Source: CALJIC01 sp039805565 (GTDB lineage Bacteria > Chloroflexota > Chloroflexia > Chloroflexales > Roseiflexaceae). Taken from it: 14,075 nt of DNA. The position numbers and the translations under genes are program-made. Of the stretch, positions 12,086-14,075 are shown piece by piece. Location: positions 1-14,075 of the forward strand of contig JBDLTZ010000216.1 of assembly GCA_039805565.1 (NCBI GenBank), given 5' to 3'. Below the pieces are notes generated by a model, which was given only the letters and a program-made list of their open reading frames with translations, ran no database searches and was not told the DNA's origin. Position 1 is the stretch's first letter; the number at the start of each line of letters is the position of its first letter.

Positions 12086-13603
12086 CTACTCGGCGCTCAG
12101 GCGATACAGCTCGCCGTACTTGCGCCGGAGGTAGGCGATGTACGGCTCGACGCTGAGCGGGCCGCCGGCGGCGCGCTGGGTGACCTCGGACGCGGTGAGC
12201 TTGCGGCCATGGCGGTAGATCTGCTCGGTGAGCCAGCCGTGCAGCGTGCCGAACTCGCCGCGCCGGATCTGCTCGGGGATCTCGGGGTGGACGCGCAGCG
12301 CCGCGTCGTAGAACTGGGCGCTCAGGATGTTGCCGAGCGTGTAGCCGTGGAACGCGCCGCCCACCACCCCCGCGTACCAGTGCACGTCCTGCAGCACGCC
12401 GTCGCGGTCGTCATGCGGCGCAGTACCGAGGTCACGCCGGTAGCGCTCGCGCCAGGCCTCCGGCAGATCGCGCACGGCGAGGGACCCATCAAGCAGCTCG
12501 AGCTCCAGGTCGAAGCGGATGATCACGTGCAGGTTGTAGGTCAGCTCATCGGCGTCGGTGCGGATGAGCGAGCGCTGGACCTTGTTCACCGCGCGGTAGA
12601 AGGTCTCCATCGGCACGTCGCCGAGCTGATCCGGGAAGCGGGCCTGGAGGCGAGGGTAGCAGAACTCCCAGAACCCGCGGCTGCGCCCCACCAGGTTCTC
12701 CCACAGGCGCGACTGGCTCTCGTGGACGCCCGCCGAGGTGCCGCCCATCAGCGGTGTGCCGTCGAGCGCCTCGGCCACGCCCTGCTCGTACATCGCGTGG
12801 CCCACCTCGTGCACCGTGCTGAAGAAGGCGTCGCTGACATCGTCCGCCCGGGCGCGGGTGGTGATGCGGACGTCGCCGACCGAGAAGGTGGTGCAGAACG
12901 GGTGGTGCGTCAGGTCCTGCCGCCCGCGCCGCAGGTCATACCCCAGCGCGCGGGCGATCTCCTCCCCGAAGGCCAGCTGCGCATCTACGGGGAAGCCGCG
13001 CCGGAGGCAGCTGTCGTCGGCGGGGGGCTGAGCGGTCACCGCCTCGACCAGCGGCACGAGGCGCGACCGGAGCTCCGCGAACAAGGGCCGGATGTCGGAC
13101 ACGAGCACGTCGTCGTCGGCCAGGGCGATCAGCGGGTCGGCGATGTGCGCGTAGCCGGGGAAGAAGCCGGCGAGCTCGCGGCTGAGCTCGACGGTGCGCT
13201 CGAGCCCATCGGCGACGGCGGCGAAGTCGTTGGCGGGGCGGGCGGCGGCCCAGCGCTCGTACATGGTGGCGGTGTGCTCGTAGAGCCCGGCCATGAACGC
13301 GGGCGGCACGCGGGCGTTGCGCTCGTAGTCGCGCAGGGCCACGCGCACGAGCGAGGCGTCGTCCGAATCGTAGGGCAGGGACTCGGCGAGGGGGCGCAGC
13401 TCGTCGAGCAGGCGCCCGAGGGCAGGGTCAGTGGCCTTCTCGTGGGCGATCCGCCCGAGGGTGGCCATCTGGCGGGCGCGGGCGGCGCCGCCGCCGGGCG
13501 GCATGTAGGTGGACTGGTCCCAGCTGAGGACGGCCGAGGCGGCATTCAGGTCGCGGATCTCGGCGAGGCGCTCCCTGAGCTGCCCGAGCTTCGTGTTGTC
13601 CAT
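12086..13603 (-). CDS. M32 family metallocarboxypeptidase (Taq/Pfu carboxypeptidase-like)
   Basis: A 505-residue cytosolic zinc carboxypeptidase that removes C-terminal residues from peptides; the length is typical of the family. Diagnostic motifs in order are WDQSTYMPPGG (28-38), the zinc motif HEVGH (265-269) with Glu266 as general base, HESQSRLWEN (294-303) with Glu295 as the third zinc ligand, and IRTDADELTYNLH (347-359) with conserved substrate-binding residues. The C-terminal FHGYTLGNILSAQFYDA is also family-typical. ATG 13603 is preferred because a GAGG (13609-13612) lies 5 nt upstream and the protein starts at the family N-terminus. The frame stays open to 13942 only because the upstream GC-rich repeats lack stops. 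There is a hairpin right upstream at 13623-13644, and then the 86-bp array. Confidence 0.96.
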   Translation of the reverse strand: MDNTKLGQLRERLAEIRDLNAASAVLSWDQSTYMPPGGGAARARQMATLGRIAHEKATDPALGRLLDELRPLAESLPYDSDDASLVRVALRDYERNARVPPAFMAGLYEHTATMYERWAAARPANDFAAVADGLERTVELSRELAGFFPGYAHIADPLIALADDDVLVSDIRPLFAELRSRLVPLVEAVTAQPPADDSCLRRGFPVDAQLAFGEEIARALGYDLRRGRQDLTHHPFCTTFSVGDVRITTRARADDVSDAFFSTVHEVGHAMYEQGVAEALDGTPLMGGTSAGVHESQSRLWENLVGRSRGFWEFCYPRLQARFPDQLGDVPMETFYRAVNKVQRSLIRTDADELTYNLHVIIRFDLELELLDGSLAVRDLPEAWRERYRRDLGTAPHDDRDGVLQDVHWYAGVVGGAFHGYTLGNILSAQFYDAALRVHPEIPEQIRRGEFGTLHGWLTEQIYRHGRKLTASEVTQRAAGGPLSVEPYIAYLRRKYGELYRLSAE

Positions 13604-13622
13604 TGGCACCTCTGTGTGCTGT

Positions 13623-13644
13623 GCGAGGGGATGGTCCCCCTCGC
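13623..13644. repeat. 8-bp hairpin in the M32 leader
   Basis: GCGAGGGG (13623-13630) pairs perfectly with CCCCTCGC (13637-13644), loop ATGGTC. It is about 10 nt upstream of the M32 Shine-Dalgarno. The arms resemble those of the array hairpins, so it is probably the array's terminal, diverged member. Confidence 0.65.
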
Positions 13645-13728
13645 GCTCTCCCCCGGTTCTGCCGTCCGCCCGGCAGCGTGCGTTCTTGGGTGCGAGCAAG
13701 GGCTCCGGCCCCTCTCGCGCTCTCCCGC
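13641..13728 (-). repeat. Right copy of the 88-bp repeat, inverted relative to 9806-9893
   Basis: Its reverse complement matches 9806-9893 at 82 of 88 ungapped positions. Together the two copies form a long inverted repeat flanking galT, SIMPL and M32, about 3.7 kb apart. The copy grades into the 86-bp array on its right. Confidence 0.8.
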
Positions 13729-14075
13729 GAGTTCGGGGAGGTCCCCGATCCACCTTCGGCTCGGCAGCGTGCGTTTCTACGAGAGGGGCTCCGGCCCCTC
13801 TCGCGCTCTCCCACGAGTTCGGGGAGGTCCCCGATCCACCTTCGTTTCGGCAGCGTGCGTTCCTACGAGAGGGGCTCCGGCCCCTCTCGCGCTCTCCCAC
13901 GAGTTCGGGGAGGTCCCCGATCCACCTTCGTTTCGGCAGCATGCGTTCCTACGAGAGGGGCTCCGGCCCCTCTCGCGCTCTCCCGCGAGTTCGGGGAGGT
14001 CCCCGATCCACCTTCGTTTCGGCAGCGTGCGTTCCTACGAGAGGGGCTCCGGCCCCTCTCGCGCTCTCCCACGAG
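13673..14075. repeat. Tandem array of 86-bp units, each carrying two hairpins
   Basis: Unit starts (GCAGCGTGCG) are at 13673, 13764, 13850, 13936 and 14022. The first unit is 91 bp and diverged, the next three are 86 bp, and the last is cut by the window edge. The 13764 and 13850 units differ at one base; the 13850 and 13936 units differ at two. Each unit has a 10-bp stem CGAGAGGGGC / GCCCCTCTCG with a TCCG loop, and a second stem TCGGGG / CCCCGA with an AGGT loop. The period is not a multiple of three, so it is not a protein repeat. Confidence 0.92.

Larger units (their letters stand above)
13604..14075. other. Gene-free upstream region of the M32 gene, filled with hairpin repeats
   Basis: These 472 bp run from the M32 start to the window edge. 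They contain the M32 ribosome binding site, a GC hairpin, the right-hand copy of the 88-bp repeat (13641-13728), and the 86-bp tandem array. No -10 element is visible on the minus strand, so the M32 promoter is either unconventional, hidden in the array, or beyond the window. Confidence 0.7.

Noticed and set aside
13604..13942. N-terminal extension of the M32 carboxypeptidase to a 618-residue protein
   Set aside because: The extra 113 residues are translated from the 86-bp array, whose period shifts the frame in each unit. ATG 13603 has a ribosome binding site and begins at the family N-terminus.
13428..14072. Arg/Gly-rich repeat protein encoded in the array
   Set aside because: The 86-bp period is not a multiple of three, so consecutive units encode different peptides. 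The frames are open only because the sequence is GC-rich and poor in stop codons.
13673..14075. CRISPR array
   Set aside because: Units are directly adjacent 86-bp copies identical along their whole length, with no unique spacers between short repeats and no cas genes nearby.

Overview
The window is very GC-rich, densely coding bacterial DNA without an obvious phage, transposase or defence island. Gene content (paired ABC half-exporters, tandem-GNAT proteins, THUMP methyltransferase, lipoprotein TAP-like hydrolase, SIMPL protein, M32 carboxypeptidase) and the abundant GC-palindromic intergenic repeats suggest a member of the Chloroflexota (Chloroflexales/Roseiflexaceae-like). This is an inference from style and families, not from a marker gene.

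Layout. On the plus strand, 1-295 is the 3' end of an ABC exporter subunit and 405-2294 is a second, complete ABC half-exporter; together they look like a heterodimer with one degenerate ATP site. A structured gap (2295-2481) leads to a promoter and a plus-strand run: a beta-hydroxyacid dehydrogenase (2482-3378), two GNAT acetyltransferases one base apart (3424-4320, 4322-5089), and an MFS transporter with its own -10 (5203-6438). The MFS gene converges on a secreted TAP-like alpha/beta-hydrolase lipoprotein (6611-8266, minus). The 172-bp gap between their 3' ends is filled with heptanucleotide repeats and one strong hairpin. The hydrolase is divergent from a THUMP-domain RNA methyltransferase (8336-9421, plus); the 69-bp gap carries overlapping back-to-back -10 elements and an inverted repeat. 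After a 514-bp gene-free stretch of GC hairpins comes a minus-strand block: galT (9936-11003), a SIMPL/DUF541 secreted protein (11153-11890) with a clear intrinsic terminator, and an M32 carboxypeptidase (12086-13603). The window ends inside a tandem array of 86-bp units, each with two hairpins, that lies directly upstream of the M32 gene.

The genes are mostly metabolic or housekeeping and do not form one pathway. The most unusual material is the repeat landscape: heptamer tracts related to an in-frame insert inside the ABC ATPase domain, a GGGGC-loop-GCCCC hairpin family, and inverted copies (82 of 88 positions identical by eye) of one repeat unit flanking the galT-SIMPL-M32 block. I do not see a recognisable new multi-gene system.
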